Under the pieces are notes generated by a model. That model had not been told where the DNA came from. It did no database searches and worked only from the letters and a program-made list of their open reading frames with translations. Made by a program: the position numbers and the translations under genes. 64,000 nt of DNA from Apiosordaria backusii (lineage: Eukaryota > Ascomycota > Sordariomycetes > Sordariales > Lasiosphaeriaceae), in NCBI GenBank assembly GCA_030549205.1, contig JAUKTV010000002.1, positions 930,001 to 994,000 on the forward strand, in the 5' to 3' direction. This document shows, piece after piece, positions 23,859-36,200 of the stretch; within the stretch, counting starts at the first letter, position 1; each line of letters begins with the position of its first letter.

Positions 23859-24392
23859 CAGCCGAAAGGAAACGGACTATCTTGAGATGGATGAGGACAT
23901 AGGTAGTCTTGCCGGTCCTGTGGATAGAGCTTTGACGTACAGCGAGGTATTTGTGGAAGAATGCACGGAAAGATGGAATGAGAGTCCCGACACTGACTTG
24001 CCGCTCTCAGTTCTTCCCTCGTCTCAAAACACAACGTTACAAGATCTCAGCCGACAGCAATATTCTTCTTCTCGGCCCGCACCTGCGGCGTTTCAGTCGC
24101 ATCCTCGCAGTCATCGCGGTGACCTTGGTGATCCTCGTCCCGACCATTCCATCCATATCATCTTCAGCAGGCCGTGTACTGGCCAGTGTGTTGTCTGCAG
24201 TCATGTTCCTTGTAGTGGTCTCATTCTTCACGACAGCCAAGACTGTCGATATATTTGCCTCGGGAGCCAGGTAAGTGCTCTTTAAACTGACAATCTGGCT
24301 GACTTTCGCTCAAAAGCTATGCCGCGGTCCTCGTCGCGTTGATGACAGCCACCAAGGGCCCAAGCGACGACTGCTGTTGCTCAACTTCTTGA
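23764..24392 (+). CDS. DUF6594-type membrane protein, N-terminally shortened, three exons
   Basis: Exons 23,764-23,946, 24,011-24,270 and 24,317-24,392 join in frame into 172 codons plus TGA. Introns are GTATTT...CTCAG (64 bases, CTGAC lariat motif) and GTAAGT...AAAAG (46 bases, CTGAC). The product has an N-terminal helical part (LRNWIAGTAG, KETDYLEMDED), then SADSNILLLG, two hydrophobic segments (LAVIAVTLVILVP; VLSAVMFLVVVSFF) and the ending FASGASYAAVLVAL, which fits the membrane C-terminus of fungal DUF6594 proteins. Family members are usually longer, and a plausible splice acceptor just before the ATG (CTGAC then CGCAG at 23,758) suggests a lost or unseen 5' exon. Function of the family is unknown to me. 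It may be a remnant that still splices cleanly. Confidence 0.55.
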
Positions 24393-24557
24393 CTTACTGG
24401 GGTTGAATCCCCTTGCTGAGTTTCACAATGACCTTGTCGTGAAACGATTTAGCTGATCGGGAACGAGAGGCGTCGTCTAGTTGAACTTCATAGCTCGACT
24501 TGAGACAAGTTGCAACAACACCCTGGTACGACTCTCCAACAACATGTGCTAGTCTCT

Positions 24558-24960
24558 CCTCGCATTGTTTGATGAGGAAGGACTGGATTTCCAATCCGGA
24601 GGATTTGCTGGGCAATTTTCGGACATCGTGATTGCCTCGCTCCCGGCCGGCGTATGCGGAATCGTATCCGCTGCCGGCACCGCGTTCGACCTGCTCTCCT
24701 CCCTGCCGCAAATCCGAATCGGGCTCTTAGTGGGGATCGGAGGCGGCATCGCCAGACCGGACGAGGATGTGGACATCCGGCTCGGCGACGTCGTCGTCGG
24801 CCAGCCCCATGGAGCCACCGGTGAGGTCGTCCAATACGACCTGGTGAAGGCGAAATCCGGTGGCAAGCGCGAACGCAAGGGCTTCCTGAATATGGTGCGC
24901 CTGTCTCCAGCTACACTCATGTTCGCCTCTGCGCTTCTTGCACTGGGCACTGGAGTGTGT
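24558..24960 (+). pseudogene. Nucleoside-phosphorylase-like (PNP_UDP) NLR effector-domain fragment
   Basis: About 110 codons match the pattern of the PNP/UDP-phosphorylase-like N-terminal domain found on many fungal NLRs: LFDEEG, IVIASLPAGVCG, IRIGLLVGIGGGI, DIRLGDVVVGQP and GEVVQYDL. The usual start of the domain is missing (an in-frame stop lies just upstream of 24,558) and after about 24,900 the frame loses similarity. There is no NB-ARC/NACHT or repeat region nearby. It is a fragment of a second, different NLR gene, not RIP-damaged. Confidence 0.6.
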
Positions 24961-26245
24961 TACCACGAGCAGCATAGTGCACGGCACTGTAGGGCACAGA
25001 ATGATGCACCCTGCACCAAGGCACTACCCTTGTCCATCGTCAAGGGGCATCCGCCCAGCACCCTGGTTGCCCCCAAACAAGCCATTAGTTTGCCCTGCTG
25101 CAGAATGTCGAGATAAATTACAAACGAAGGCAGCCATCTGCATCTCCGATTGGCCATGTTCCCCTCTTCACCTTCGAGCAGATATTTGCTTCTTTACACA
25201 CCTCAATGACATACCTCCTAGGTGCCAAGTTTCGTTCACAATCTCCGGTTTTGTGCCCTTCGTACCAGAGTTCACACGGCATGTGAGAGGCTGTCGTGTC
25301 TCCTCTGGTGACTGTAAATGCTTTCTGCAAATTCTTGCATATCTGGAACCTCGTACCACGATGCTCAACCGTGAGAAAAAATTCACGGGTTGCAGCCAAT
25401 AGTTATTTGTCCGTCGCTTACCCGCCTTGAGTGGTGAAACGTTCAAGCCGACATCAACCATGGGCAGGTCTTGCTCAGTGGTACTTGCTGCATGGCTGCG
25501 TTGCAAATTGGCATTCCTGCGGTTGCAAGAATGGGCGAACTGCACCTGTGGATCCAGTACGAAAATGAGTGCGAGATTGAGACGACGCTTGAAAACACAA
25601 CAGTCAGCAACTCTGGTGCACATATGCGCTTCACATTGCCACTTTCTAATTACGGCATGATCCAGATTATGTTCTCACGACAGCTGATTTGGGCGCTGAA
25701 CCGGCCTCGGCACGGCTATCGTTGCCACGGCCATCACCACGCCAATGATGCGATCGGGTGGGTAGGGTACACCCAACAACTAGAGACACTGTGTGTAGGC
25801 ACACAAGGAGGTGGAAGCCCTGAACGACAATCAAAACGTGGTTATCTTTGATACTCCTGCCAACAAAGTTCTGGTTCAGATTCCGATTGCTCCCTACGAC
25901 AGTCTAACAAACTCGTCAGTCTGGCATCACAGCTCCGATTCACCACCTCAAGAATATTTTCTCGCTGGTGTGGTGTGGACTGCTGTCATGACGACTAACC
26001 TTACAATGTCGCAGGATAACTGATACCCGGCGTAGCCGATGGGTGACTGCTTGATAACCAGCAACTTATTACTTTTACCCCTGTTCCCACGTGGTCCCTT
26101 GCCTCTTTTTCACACGACATCTTCAATTCAACTCCTCCCTCCACTGTCCGCGCCAGAATCTTACTCAAGAGTGCGAAGGGAGCATACAAATACTATCCGC
26201 ACTGTGAAAACTCTTGGCGCCGCTGTAATGGTGGCTGGAACGAAT
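24961..26245. other. Unassigned GC-balanced sequence
   Basis: Several overlapping open frames of 60-150 codons exist on both strands, but none shows a recognisable motif, a convincing start or a consistent splice pattern. It may continue the mosaic of gene fragments to its left. The right edge is the target site CGAAT of Copia-3. Confidence 0.4.
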
Positions 26246-26398
26246 TGTCAGATTAGTATGGAAGGCCCACTGTTAAGGAAATTAAGACCTTGGCAGTAGG
26301 ACCTGAGCCACACGGTTCGGAAGTCCGTACCCACCTAGGCTTCCTCCTACAGACAACACCAGAATTGACAGATTTTTAGCCTACAATATAATTCTATA
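26246..26398 (+). repeat. Copia-3 5' LTR
   Basis: 153 bases, TGTCAGATTAGTATGG to AATTCTATA. It aligns over its full length with 32,105-32,257 with mostly transition differences. Confidence 0.93.
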
Positions 26399-29300
26399 AT
26401 TCGCAGTTAGAGTGTCGATTTTAAGGCCTATTTTAAAGCTATTTACAAGAGACCTACTTACTAATAAAACTATTATAAAAAACCTATTACTATAGCATTC
26501 GATTTAACTACTCTTCTTATAGCCGCTAAGAAGTAAAACACAGTCTTCTTTAATAGACTAAATAACAAGTAGGCATTTAAAACTGCTTTAAAGTATTATA
26601 TATAAGACGATTAGGTATATATCGATCTAAAAAATTGTATTTCTATACTTAAAAAGCTGGCTATTCTAAGCATTTATAATGTAAAATATACTAAAATATA
26701 TATAACTATTATACGTTATAAATATAAATTCGAAGCCTATAAGTAATATAAACGGAAGCTTTAAAAATACTTTAACTATGCTGTTTATACTTAGGTAACT
26801 ATATCGGCTATTAAGGCTAAAAGTAGAAGTAAGGAAAAAGTTCTGGACTTACTAGAGGAGGTTTTAAAACCTATATATATAATAAGCGACCTTACTATTA
26901 AAGGAAAGGAAGAATATAAATTTAATTTAAACTACCTTATAAAAATAATAAAGGACTATAATAAGGTTTAAAATACCTTTTAAAAACTTAGTAAGTAGGT
27001 TATTAATTATATTAAAATAAGCCTTTAAAATACTTACTATAAAGAAAACTATAGCTTCGTTAGCAACTTTAATATCTTTAAGAAAGCTATAATTTTTAAT
27101 AAAGATAAATACTGCCTTTACTATTAAAAAAAGTTTAAGAAGTACGTTAAATCCTTTAAATCTACTAATAACCTTAAAAAGGTAAAAGAATAGGCAATTA
27201 CTTAAAAAGAAGTCTTCTATATAGTTAGGAAATTTTATACCTTTAATACCTTCGATTTTACTACTTAGTTAATAGGCCTTCTTTAAATAGTAAATGGAAA
27301 TTCCTTACTTTCTTTATAGGCTTTTAACTTTAGGATAAACTAGAAATACTATATACTATTTAATAAGCTAACTTTTAAAGAAATCGCTAAAGATATTAAG
27401 GATAAAATGCTCTATACTTATAAAGAAATTAAAAAGCTAAAGGCTATAGATACTTTCTTAACCTTTTATAGTAATATAGTAAAAGAAGATAATATAAAGA
27501 AGGGCTAAGGCAATTAAAGTAAAGGTAATTAAGGCTAAAAGAACTATAGTCTTTAAGACAATTTGACTAAGTAAAAGAGGTAGGACTTTAGTTTAAATTT
27601 TAAACCTTTTAATAAAAAAACCTTAATTTATAGCGTTTATTATAGAAATAGATATAAAATTAATAACTATTACTATATTTTATTAAAAAAGGTCCTTAAG
27701 AACTTACAATTTTACTTTAATTCTTTAATTAAGGCCTTTATTTAAGTAATCCTTAATGTTAATAGAAAGTTAAGTAAAGAAGTAGATCGAGTAAAAAGAG
27801 AAGAAAGAAGTAATAATAAAAAGAAACTATAGAGAAATTAACTTAAAAAGTAAGAAGTCTAGTCTTTTATTATAGTATACTATAAACGTTAACTTATTAA
27901 GTATATAATAGTAAATGCCGTCTTTTTATAATTAAAAGATAGGGTTTCCTTAAGAATTTTAAGGTAACCGATATTAAAGTCCTACTTTTTTATATTGGAA
28001 TACTTACTCTATTGCTTAACGATTTTCAATTCCAATACTATTTTTTATATCTTTAACGAAATTAACTACTTTAACTACTTTTAACTTATAGCTTTAAAGG
28101 ACTATATTATAGTAAAAAGCTTAATAGTCTTTATTATTAACTATAGAGAAGTCGATATTTATATATAAACCTTATAGGGATTAAGGACTTTATAGCTTTA
28201 TAATATAGCCTATTATAAAGACTTTATTACTAACCTGGTATTATTTAGAATATTAAGAGGTTTTAGAATTTAGTAAAATAATAAAATATTAAAGAATTGC
28301 TTATAAAGCTTTTTAAGTAAAGTAGTTACTTTACTTTAAAAAACTTATAGTTAAATAGTTATTAAATATATCGATCCGGCTATAAAGTCTTTAAAGTTAT
28401 TTACTTACTATAATACCTTTTATATTTAAAGAAAAAGGCTAGCCTCTATTGCCTTATTAGCAATTTAGTACCTTTAACTTAGCTATATTAATTAATAAAT
28501 AGTAATAAAATTTATTAAAAATACTAAAGGTATAAAGTTATAAATTTTAAGTGGAATTTTTAAAAGCTTTCTAACTATAAAGAAAGATAGTATTTATAGA
28601 TCCTTAAAGGGTAAAGAAGAAAAAGACCTTTAGGAAAAAGTAGAAAAAGCCTAATCTTAAGACTTAACTAGCCAGTTAAGTTTAAAGACTAAGTTTAAAC
28701 TTTACTAGCTAACTAAATTAAGGTAAAGCTTTAAAAAGGAAAAAGTAAAATAGCAATTTTTAAGTATTTACAATTATCCTACTATTAAAGACTATAAGGC
28801 TTATATATAGGTTAAAATTAAAAATATATAAAGTACTTAATTAAAGCTAAACCCTTACTATTTAAATAAAGTATAAGCAGTAGACCTTTTTAAAACTAAG
28901 GAAGACCTATAAGATTTTAAATACCTTATTCTTTTTATTAATCGCTATAGTAGGATAACTTTCTTTTATTACCTTAAAGACTATAAAAGTAAGGAAATTA
29001 TTAATATAATAATAAAGCTATTCTATTATTTATTTTACTAGTATACTATATTAGTATAGACCTTATAAAGCGATAATAAAATAGTAATATTAATAGAAAT
29101 AAAGGATATATTAAAAGACCTAGAAATCATTTATAAGCCCTTTACTTTAGACTATTAAAATTAAAATAGTAAAGCTAAGTATTTAAAAGATAATATTAAA
29201 AAGAAAACTATTATAATAAAGGCATTAATTAAATTATTTAAATTCCTATAAAAAGAAATTACAAAAGTAGTAGTATACCTTTATAACCAAATACTTAAGG

Positions 29301-32104
29301 CCTACTTTAAATAGCAAACCCCTATATAAATCTTCTACTCTATTAAATAATAAAGGGATAATTTAATACCGTTTAATATATTAAAGCCTTAAAAAGGTTA
29401 TATTAAAGTATATAAGTATAAGGCTTACTATATATCTTTTAACGTTTATAAAGGAAAAAACAAAATAAGGAAACTCCAACTTTAAGCCTTTATTAAGTAT
29501 TTAATAGGATATAGAGGTACTAGGATTTTTAAAATTTAAAACTTAATGTTTAATAAAATTATTAAAACTAAAGATATAAAGTTTAAAGAGAATAAAAGAC
29601 TTATAAAAAAGAAAGATAACTTTACTAACGACCTTATAAAACTTATAGTTATAAAGCTAACTACTTTAATTATTAAAATCTACAAAAAGGACCTAATTAG
29701 TAACTTAATAGTAAATAAATACCACTTTTACGCTAGCTATTATTAAGATCCTTCTATTAATTTACTTAAAAAGGAATCTAATAATAAGTAACTTACTTTA
29801 TAGAATAGTATAGAACCTCTATTAACGTTAAAGAATTCCTTTAAGTAACTATACCTTAAGTATATTTTAAAAATAAGGCCGGAAAAAGCAGCTAGGCCTA
29901 AAAGATCTAATTAGCCAAAGTTATTAAAACCTTTAAACGTTTTCCTAACATTTAAAAATACTTCTCTTTATATAGGTTTTTTAATAGAAGCTTCTACTTT
30001 TAAAATAAACTCTATAGAAAATACTACTAAACTTAAAGGTCTAAAACCTATAAACCTCTATACTATTAAATACTAGTATAGTCTTTAAAAAGCTAGCTTT
30101 ATTATAGAAAGAAAAGTAGGAAAAAGTAGAATTTCTATAAAATATAAAATTCAAAGGTTAACTATAAGCCCTTTTAAATTTAAAAAATCTATTAAATTAG
30201 AAAAACCTAATAGAACTTATATAAATAGTATAAAGCTTATAGTAAAAATCTACTATAAAAAGCTTTTTAACCTTTTAAAGAACTATAAGTAATTAGAAAA
30301 CTACCTTTATTAGAACCTATTTAAAGTAGTAATTAAGGACTATCTATAAAGCTATAAGGAAATAAAGTCTTAAAAGGTAATTAACTAAATAAAAGCTTTA
30401 AGGTATTAAGTCCTTAATAGTATATAGGTATTTACTTATAAATTTAATAAGTATAGTTTCCTATAAAAGGCTAAAGTTAGGTTAGTTATAAAAGGCAATT
30501 AATAAACTAAAACTATAATAGAGAATACCTATACTATTACTTTAATAAAGAAGTCGTTTAAAACCTTAGTTTCTATTATAGTAAAATTCAACCTTAAGAT
30601 ACTATAATATAACGTTGTTAATGCCTTTATTTATATTAATCTTCTATATACTATTTATATATAGATTTTATTAAAAGCTAAAAGAACTGCTAATAAGGTA
30701 CTTTTTTTAAAAAAGGCTTTATATAGTTTAAAGGAATCTCCACTTCTATAGTAATGGAATTTTATTAACGTTTTTACTATTCTAAAGTATAAGGCAATAC
30801 CTTATAAATAATATTACTATATAAAAAACAGAGTTATTATTTTCTTTTATATAGACAATATTGCAATTACCTTTTTATAAAGAAAATAGTACTTTATAGA
30901 TAAATTAGTAAAAGAACTTCGAACTTACTTTACTTTATAAAAAAGAGAAAGCCTTTAATAGTTCTTAAATATAAAAGTACTAAAGGATAGGCTAAATAGG
31001 CTAGCTTAACTTTTCTAATATAAATATATTAATAAACTTACTTACTTTAATAACTAACTTCCTAATAAAAGGCTTTAGACTTTAATAACTGATAAAAAGT
31101 TAGTTCCTAATAAAAAAGTAGCCAATTATAAGTAAACTTACTATTATTAATAACTTATTAGCTTTCTTCTCTATATAGCTATTATTAATAAGCTAAATAT
31201 TGCCTTTACAGTCTTTAAATTAACTAACTTTAATATAAATCCTAATACAATCTATTAGCTTATTACTAAATAGATATTAAACTACCTATTATTAACTAAT
31301 ACCTATATATTAAAGCTAAAGGGTAAAGACACTTTTAAAGTCTTTTCTAATACTTTATTTATAAACAATTTTATTAATTAGAAAAGCTTATAAGCCTATA
31401 TAATAAGGCTTTTCGATAGTATTGTCAGTTAAAAAGTTAATAAATAGGATACCGTTATTACTTTAATTATAGAAATAAAGCTTTTAGCTTTATTATAGGC
31501 TATTAAAGAGGCTATATATAAGATCTGCTTAATATAGAAATTAAGTATAGAATTAAATAACAATAGTAAAATTAAAATATAGTATAATAATATTTAAACT
31601 ATTTAGTTAATAACTATAGACCTTAATATCCTATAAACGAAACTTTAGTATATTAATATTTATAACTATTAACTTTAAAAAAGGCAATAGTAAAAGGAAA
31701 TCTTAGTAGAATATTTAACTATTAAAAAGATATTAATTAATAAGCTAATAAAGGCATTTATAAAAGAAAAGTTTATTAAATTTAAAGACTTTATTAAAGT
31801 AAAGGATATAAAGGTTTTAATTAAAAAGTAGAAGTTAAAGAAAAAGGACTTAAAGCTATTAAAAGATATAAAGGAAAAAGAAAAAAGCTAAAAGGTTAAG
31901 AAGCTGTAGTTTATAGGAAATAAAGATAAAATAGTAGCTATAACTAGAAAGGAGGCTAATAGGTATAGCTTAGACTTAATAGATACTATAGAATAGAGTA
32001 GAATAATAATATTACAAAAAGGAAAGGAATTTAGAAGAAAACAGGCTTTAGATTTATAGTAATAGGTACCTAACGGCCTTAAGTAAGGCATTAGCTAAAG
32101 GGTA
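26399..32104 (+). pseudogene. Copia-3 gag-pol remnant
   Basis: Plus-strand polyprotein with stops throughout. A gag start is visible near 26,480 and resembles the less damaged gag at 32,516. The reverse-transcriptase region is at about 30,430-30,990 (LVIKGNQQTK, NAFIYINLL, KALYSLKESPLL, FYIDNIAIT at the catalytic position). RNase H follows, and the end (DFIKVKDIKVLIKK) resembles the C-terminus of several fungal Copia elements. The whole open reading frame is destroyed. Confidence 0.82.
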
Positions 32105-32257
32105 TATTAGATTAATATAGGAGGCCTACTGTTAAGGAAATTAAGACTTTAGTAGTAGGACCTGAGCTATACGGTTCGGAAGTCTGCACCTACCTAGGCT
32201 TCTTCCTACAGATAACACCAGAATTGACAGATTTTTGGCCCACAATATAATTCCACA
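32105..32257 (+). repeat. Copia-3 3' LTR
   Basis: 153 bases, TATTAGATTAATATAGG to AATTCCACA. It is followed by the target copy CGAAT and, 12 bases later, by the LTR of a related element. Confidence 0.93.
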
Positions 32258-32274
32258 CGAATCCAGCCATTATC

Positions 32275-32429
32275 TGTTGAATTAGACAGTGAGAAGCCTA
32301 CTGTTAAGAAATTAATATCTTGGCAGTAGGACCTTGACCACCCAGTCAGGAGAGCCTGTAATACCTGGCCCTCTTTCCTCTAACAATAAACGAATTGATC
32401 AAGTTTGCACCCTATATTATTGTTTGACA
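32275..32429 (+). repeat. 5' LTR of a truncated Copia related to Copia-3
   Basis: 155 bases, TGTTGAATTAGACAG to TTGTTTGACA. It shares the ACTGTTAAG...CTTGGCAGTAGGACC core with the Copia-3 LTR, and the following ATTTGCAGTTAGAGTGTCG matches the Copia-3 post-LTR sequence. No partner LTR was found in the window. Confidence 0.8.
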
Positions 32430-32515
32430 ATTTGCAGTTAGAGTGTCGTTTTAAACGATTATTCAAAGCTATATGCAATACCTACTTATCAATAACTACT
32501 AAAGAATCCATCGTA

Positions 32516-32920
32516 ATGTCCATCGACTTAAATAAACTCCTTATTGCTAGTTCTAAAACTAGCGTTTTCCTCACTAGTCCCGACGATTGGGAGGGCTTTA
32601 ACTACGTACTTCAATTCCAGGCTACCGAAAGGCTATGGCCGTACCTCAATCCCATCAATCGACTACCTTTCTCTAAAGAACCATCGTATCCCAACATCAA
32701 CGACAGCAAATACACGAAGAAAGGCGTCTCGGTGATGCGTTACGAGGCCGAACGCGAGGCCTGCGAAACCTACAAGGCCCAACTCAAGGAACACTTGGCG
32801 AGAGCCCAACGCGAGATATCCGCGTCCCCCGCGACCGAACGCGGTGACCAAGCATTTGACCACTTTTGGGCAGCCCATCCAATTACCTATTCGCAGGACG
32901 TTCTTCTTACACCCATCTAT
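32516..32920 (+). pseudogene. Truncated Copia gag, not RIP-damaged
   Basis: The frame starts at the ATG at 32,516 (MSIDLNKLLIASSKTSVF), 87 bases after the LTR, and reads DDWEGFNYVLQFQATERLW, then a charged helical stretch typical of Copia gag N-termini. Similarity to gag stops near 32,920 at a junction with unrelated sequence; the longer open frame that continues to 33,490 is a chance read-through into the antisense of the ATPase gene. No zinc knuckle, protease or pol remains. Start and first residues parallel the damaged gag of Copia-3. Confidence 0.7.
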
Positions 32921-33063
32921 CGACCCCCCCTCGGATCGACTTCTCGGACTTCACTCTGCCATCGGCCACATACTTCACCTTTCAGGCGCCGGCGAATATA
33001 TCAATGTTATCCTCAAGAACATGAAGAGAGAGTTAGAGAGTCTTGCTGTATCCACCCTTTAAA
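32920..33063 (+). pseudogene. Short protein fragment of unknown family
   Basis: A frame different from the gag reads SDRLLGLHSAIGHILHL, then SGAGEYINVIL, and ends at TAA 33,061-33,063. The pattern looks like a recurrent motif of fungal hypothetical proteins, but I cannot attach a function. It abuts the truncated gag, which suggests a deletion or capture junction. Confidence 0.35.
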
Positions 33064-33266
33064 TGTCACATCGTGGAGCGCTAGCGCTTTTTGTCCTTTC
33101 CTAGTATTTGACTACTTGCACGGTCACCTACAAGCGCGGTTCACTCCTTGGATTTGCAATAGCTGCCATGCAAGGCAGGCTTCACTTTGTCGCACTATCC
33201 CGGAACGGCGACTATGTCCACTGAGTTTTATTAATGCCATGACAGTCAAGATCCGCAAGACCACCA

Positions 33267-36200
33267 TCAATCACCACTCTGCCTTGCACTGCGGGTGCTT
33301 CCAGTTTCGGCCTGCCCTACGACTGGCGACATGGCGCCGATGCTGGCGGCCAGCAGACCTGGCATACCGACCGCCGACCGCATCGTCGACTTGGAGCGCC
33401 TTCTTTGCCCATTCTCGCCCTCACTCCGGCTCGGCCGGATTGCAATGGCTTCGCTCAACGCCGCAATCCGCCCGCCGCGGACCCGCTTGAGGAACGCCAG
33501 GTCATCTCTGATCGAAAACATAGCGCTCTCAAGATTTCGGCCAGTGGCGGCGGCATCATAATCGCGCCCGGCACTTGCCTCCTCATCGGTCTCCCGCGTT
33601 TTCCGCCGCCATCTTGGCAGGCTCGGAAGCCGCCGCACGCAAGCCCGTAAGTAGCTGTCCGGAACCAGGCGGATGAGAATCCCCACTGGGATCGACATAA
33701 AACCGAGCACGAGGGAAATCGCCCACTGCACGCCGCTCAGCCGGACAACTACAAACGCAGCGCCGCCAACAAAGACAATCAGCACCTGCCCCGCCACCAT
33801 AAGCGCCATCATGAGCATGAATAGATGATTCCGGTGCAACCCCTCAAAAATGTTGAGCTTATTGTCAATCCGCCGACTGTTCACCAACTTGAAAATCTGC
33901 ATAAACACAAACGTGTTAAACACCAGCGTCCGCAGCTGCGGGTCCGGATACGGCAGGAACGATGGCCCCGCAAAGTGCATCGTCAGGCATACAGCTAGCT
34001 GATACACCGACTGGCCGAGGATCATCTTCCACATGGTCAGGTTAATCAGCGGCACATTTCTGGGTTCGGGCGCGCGGTCCAAGAGGCTACCGTTAGGCGG
34101 ATCTGTAGCTAGCGCGAGTGCGGCAAACGTGTCCATGATCAGGTTGACCCAGAGCAGCTGGATCGCGTTGAGCACGGAGCGCTCCTCGCTGCTGGCCACG
34201 GCCGACACGAAGGTCAGCACCACGGCCGTGATGTTGACTGTGATCTGGAACTGCAGAAACTTTTTGACCGCGTCGTTGATCGCCCGCCCCCACGCGAGCG
34301 CTTTAACGATCGACGAGAAGTTGTCGTCCATGAGAATGATATCCGACGCCTCTTTGGCCACTTCCGTGCCCATAACCCCCATCGAGAACCCCACGTCAGC
34401 CGCCTTCAGCGCGGGCGCGTCGTTGGTGCCATCCCCCGTAACGGCCACCACCTCGCCCAGCGCGCGCAGCGACTCGACCAGCACGCGCTTGTCCTCGGGG
34501 CTCGACCGGGCGAGCACGCACAACTCCCGAACCACAGTACGCCGCTGCTCCTCGCGCAGATGGCGGAACTCGGCGCCCTCCATCACGCGCCCGCCGCTAT
34601 CCCTATCGTCTGCGATAATGCCGCACTCCCGCGCGATGGCCCGCGCGGTCTCCACCTTGTCGCCCGTGACCATCTTGACGGCCACCGACGCTCGCCGGCA
34701 GTCGTGGACTGCGGCGGGGACGCCCTCGCGGACGGGATCTTGGATGGCAACAACGGCGAGCCACGTCATGCTGTGGAATATGTCGGCGGAATCGTTGGCG
34801 TGTTTGCCCTCTGGTGGCCAGGAGTCGAGGTCTCGGTAGGTGAGGGCCAAGGTACGGAGGGACAGGGATGCGTATTGAGATACGGCGTCGGAGATGGCCG
34901 TCTTGTCTGACACCTGGAGTGGTGTAGGTGACAGCGGCTGCGTGGGATCGGCCACGGCGGTGCTGCATCGCTCCAGCACTACCTCTGGTGCGCCCTTGAC
35001 GAGCAGGCGGTGCTTGTTCCCTGGGAGCTGGATGACGGAGCCCATGCATTTGCGGCGGGAATTGAACGGGAAGACCTGCGCGAGGGGGTATTGAGCACGC
35101 TCCGTGGCTAGGGGGCGGAGACCGAAGTTCCGTTTTGCCCAGTCGAGGAGCGCGGTTTCAGTCTTGGTGCCAATGAAGGCGGGCTGGCCGTTTTCTTCGC
35201 CTTCGAAGGCTGTGGTATTGATAGCAATGGATTCTTTGATGAGATCGCGGAATTCTATGTGGAGGGTGGATGCGAGCTCGGATGTCGTGAGTTGCTGTTT
35301 ACCAGTGATGGCCGCTCTTCCCCCCGCGTCCTTTGTGCTAGGTATTGCATTGCGGTTTGAGAGTCTCCTTGCCGTGTGAGGTGAGAAGTCTCTATCAGCA
35401 AACGTGGTCCCCCCCGTGCCCAGACTGCCCCCAACAACCGTCATGACATTCTGCGTTAGGGTCCCTGTTTTGTCCGAGCAGATGACGGTTGCGTTGCCCA
35501 TGGTCTCGCACGACTGCAGATGCCGCACAAGGTTGTTCTCCCTGGTCATTTTCTTGGTGGCAAACGCGAGCGAGAGTGTCACGGCCAACGGCAGACCCTC
35601 GGGCACGGCGACCACTATGATCGTGATGGCAGTGATGAGAATTCTGAGGAAGTTCTGGCCCTTCTCCTGGCCGCTGGCCGTGTTACCTGGAAGTCTGGCA
35701 AGAAACTCGATAAAGAGCACCGTAAAAAGTAGTACTCCTGCTGCGCTGCCCAGTTTGGCGATATAGCCTGAGTCTCATTAGCATTGCACCCAGGAGAGTG
35801 CGGTAGCGCCTACCTGCGAGGACATTCAGCCGCGCCTGCAACGGCGTCATGCCGGGGTCGTTACGCAACGCCAGCATAGTCCGTCCGAGGCTAGAGTGCG
35901 GCCCGACAGCCGTTACAAGAAACCTCCCGACGCCGTCCAACACCCTGGCCCCGGACAGCAGAAACGGATCCAGCTTCCTTATATCGGCATCCGGCTGCAG
36001 AAGAGCCTGCGAGACTGCCTCGGCAGGCATCTTCTTGACGAGATCCGACTCGCCCGTCGACGACGATTCATCACAGCTAACATTATGCCCCTCACTCAGC
36101 ACCCCATCAACGGGAATCACATCCCCTTGCTCGAGCACCATGACATCGCCCACCAACACATCATGTACCGAAATCCTCGCCGCCCGCCCCGACCGCACTA

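Larger units (their letters stand above)
26246..32257 (+). mobile_element. Copia-3: RIP-damaged Ty1/Copia retrotransposon with short LTRs
   Basis: 6,012 bases bounded by two 153-base LTRs (26,246-26,398 and 32,105-32,257) and a perfect 5-base duplication CGAAT (26,241-26,245 and 32,258-32,262). ATTCGCAGTTAGAGTGTCG follows the 5' LTR as the likely primer-binding region; the same sequence follows the related LTR at 32,275. AAAGGG precedes the 3' LTR. The LTRs themselves are only lightly mutated, whereas the interior is heavily damaged. Confidence 0.95.

Noticed and set aside
24030..24240. Apparent frameshift in the DUF6594-like gene
   Set aside because: A 64-base intron (23,947-24,010) with GT donor, CTGAC lariat motif and CAG acceptor joins the frames exactly.
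32405..33490. 361-codon plus-strand open frame read as a single gene
   Set aside because: Composite: LTR end, true gag from 32,516 to about 32,920, then chance read-through into the antisense of the ATPase C-terminus.
34033..34839. 268-codon plus-strand frame (and a similar one at 35,896-36,702)
   Set aside because: Antisense shadows of the ATPase exons in GC-rich coding DNA.
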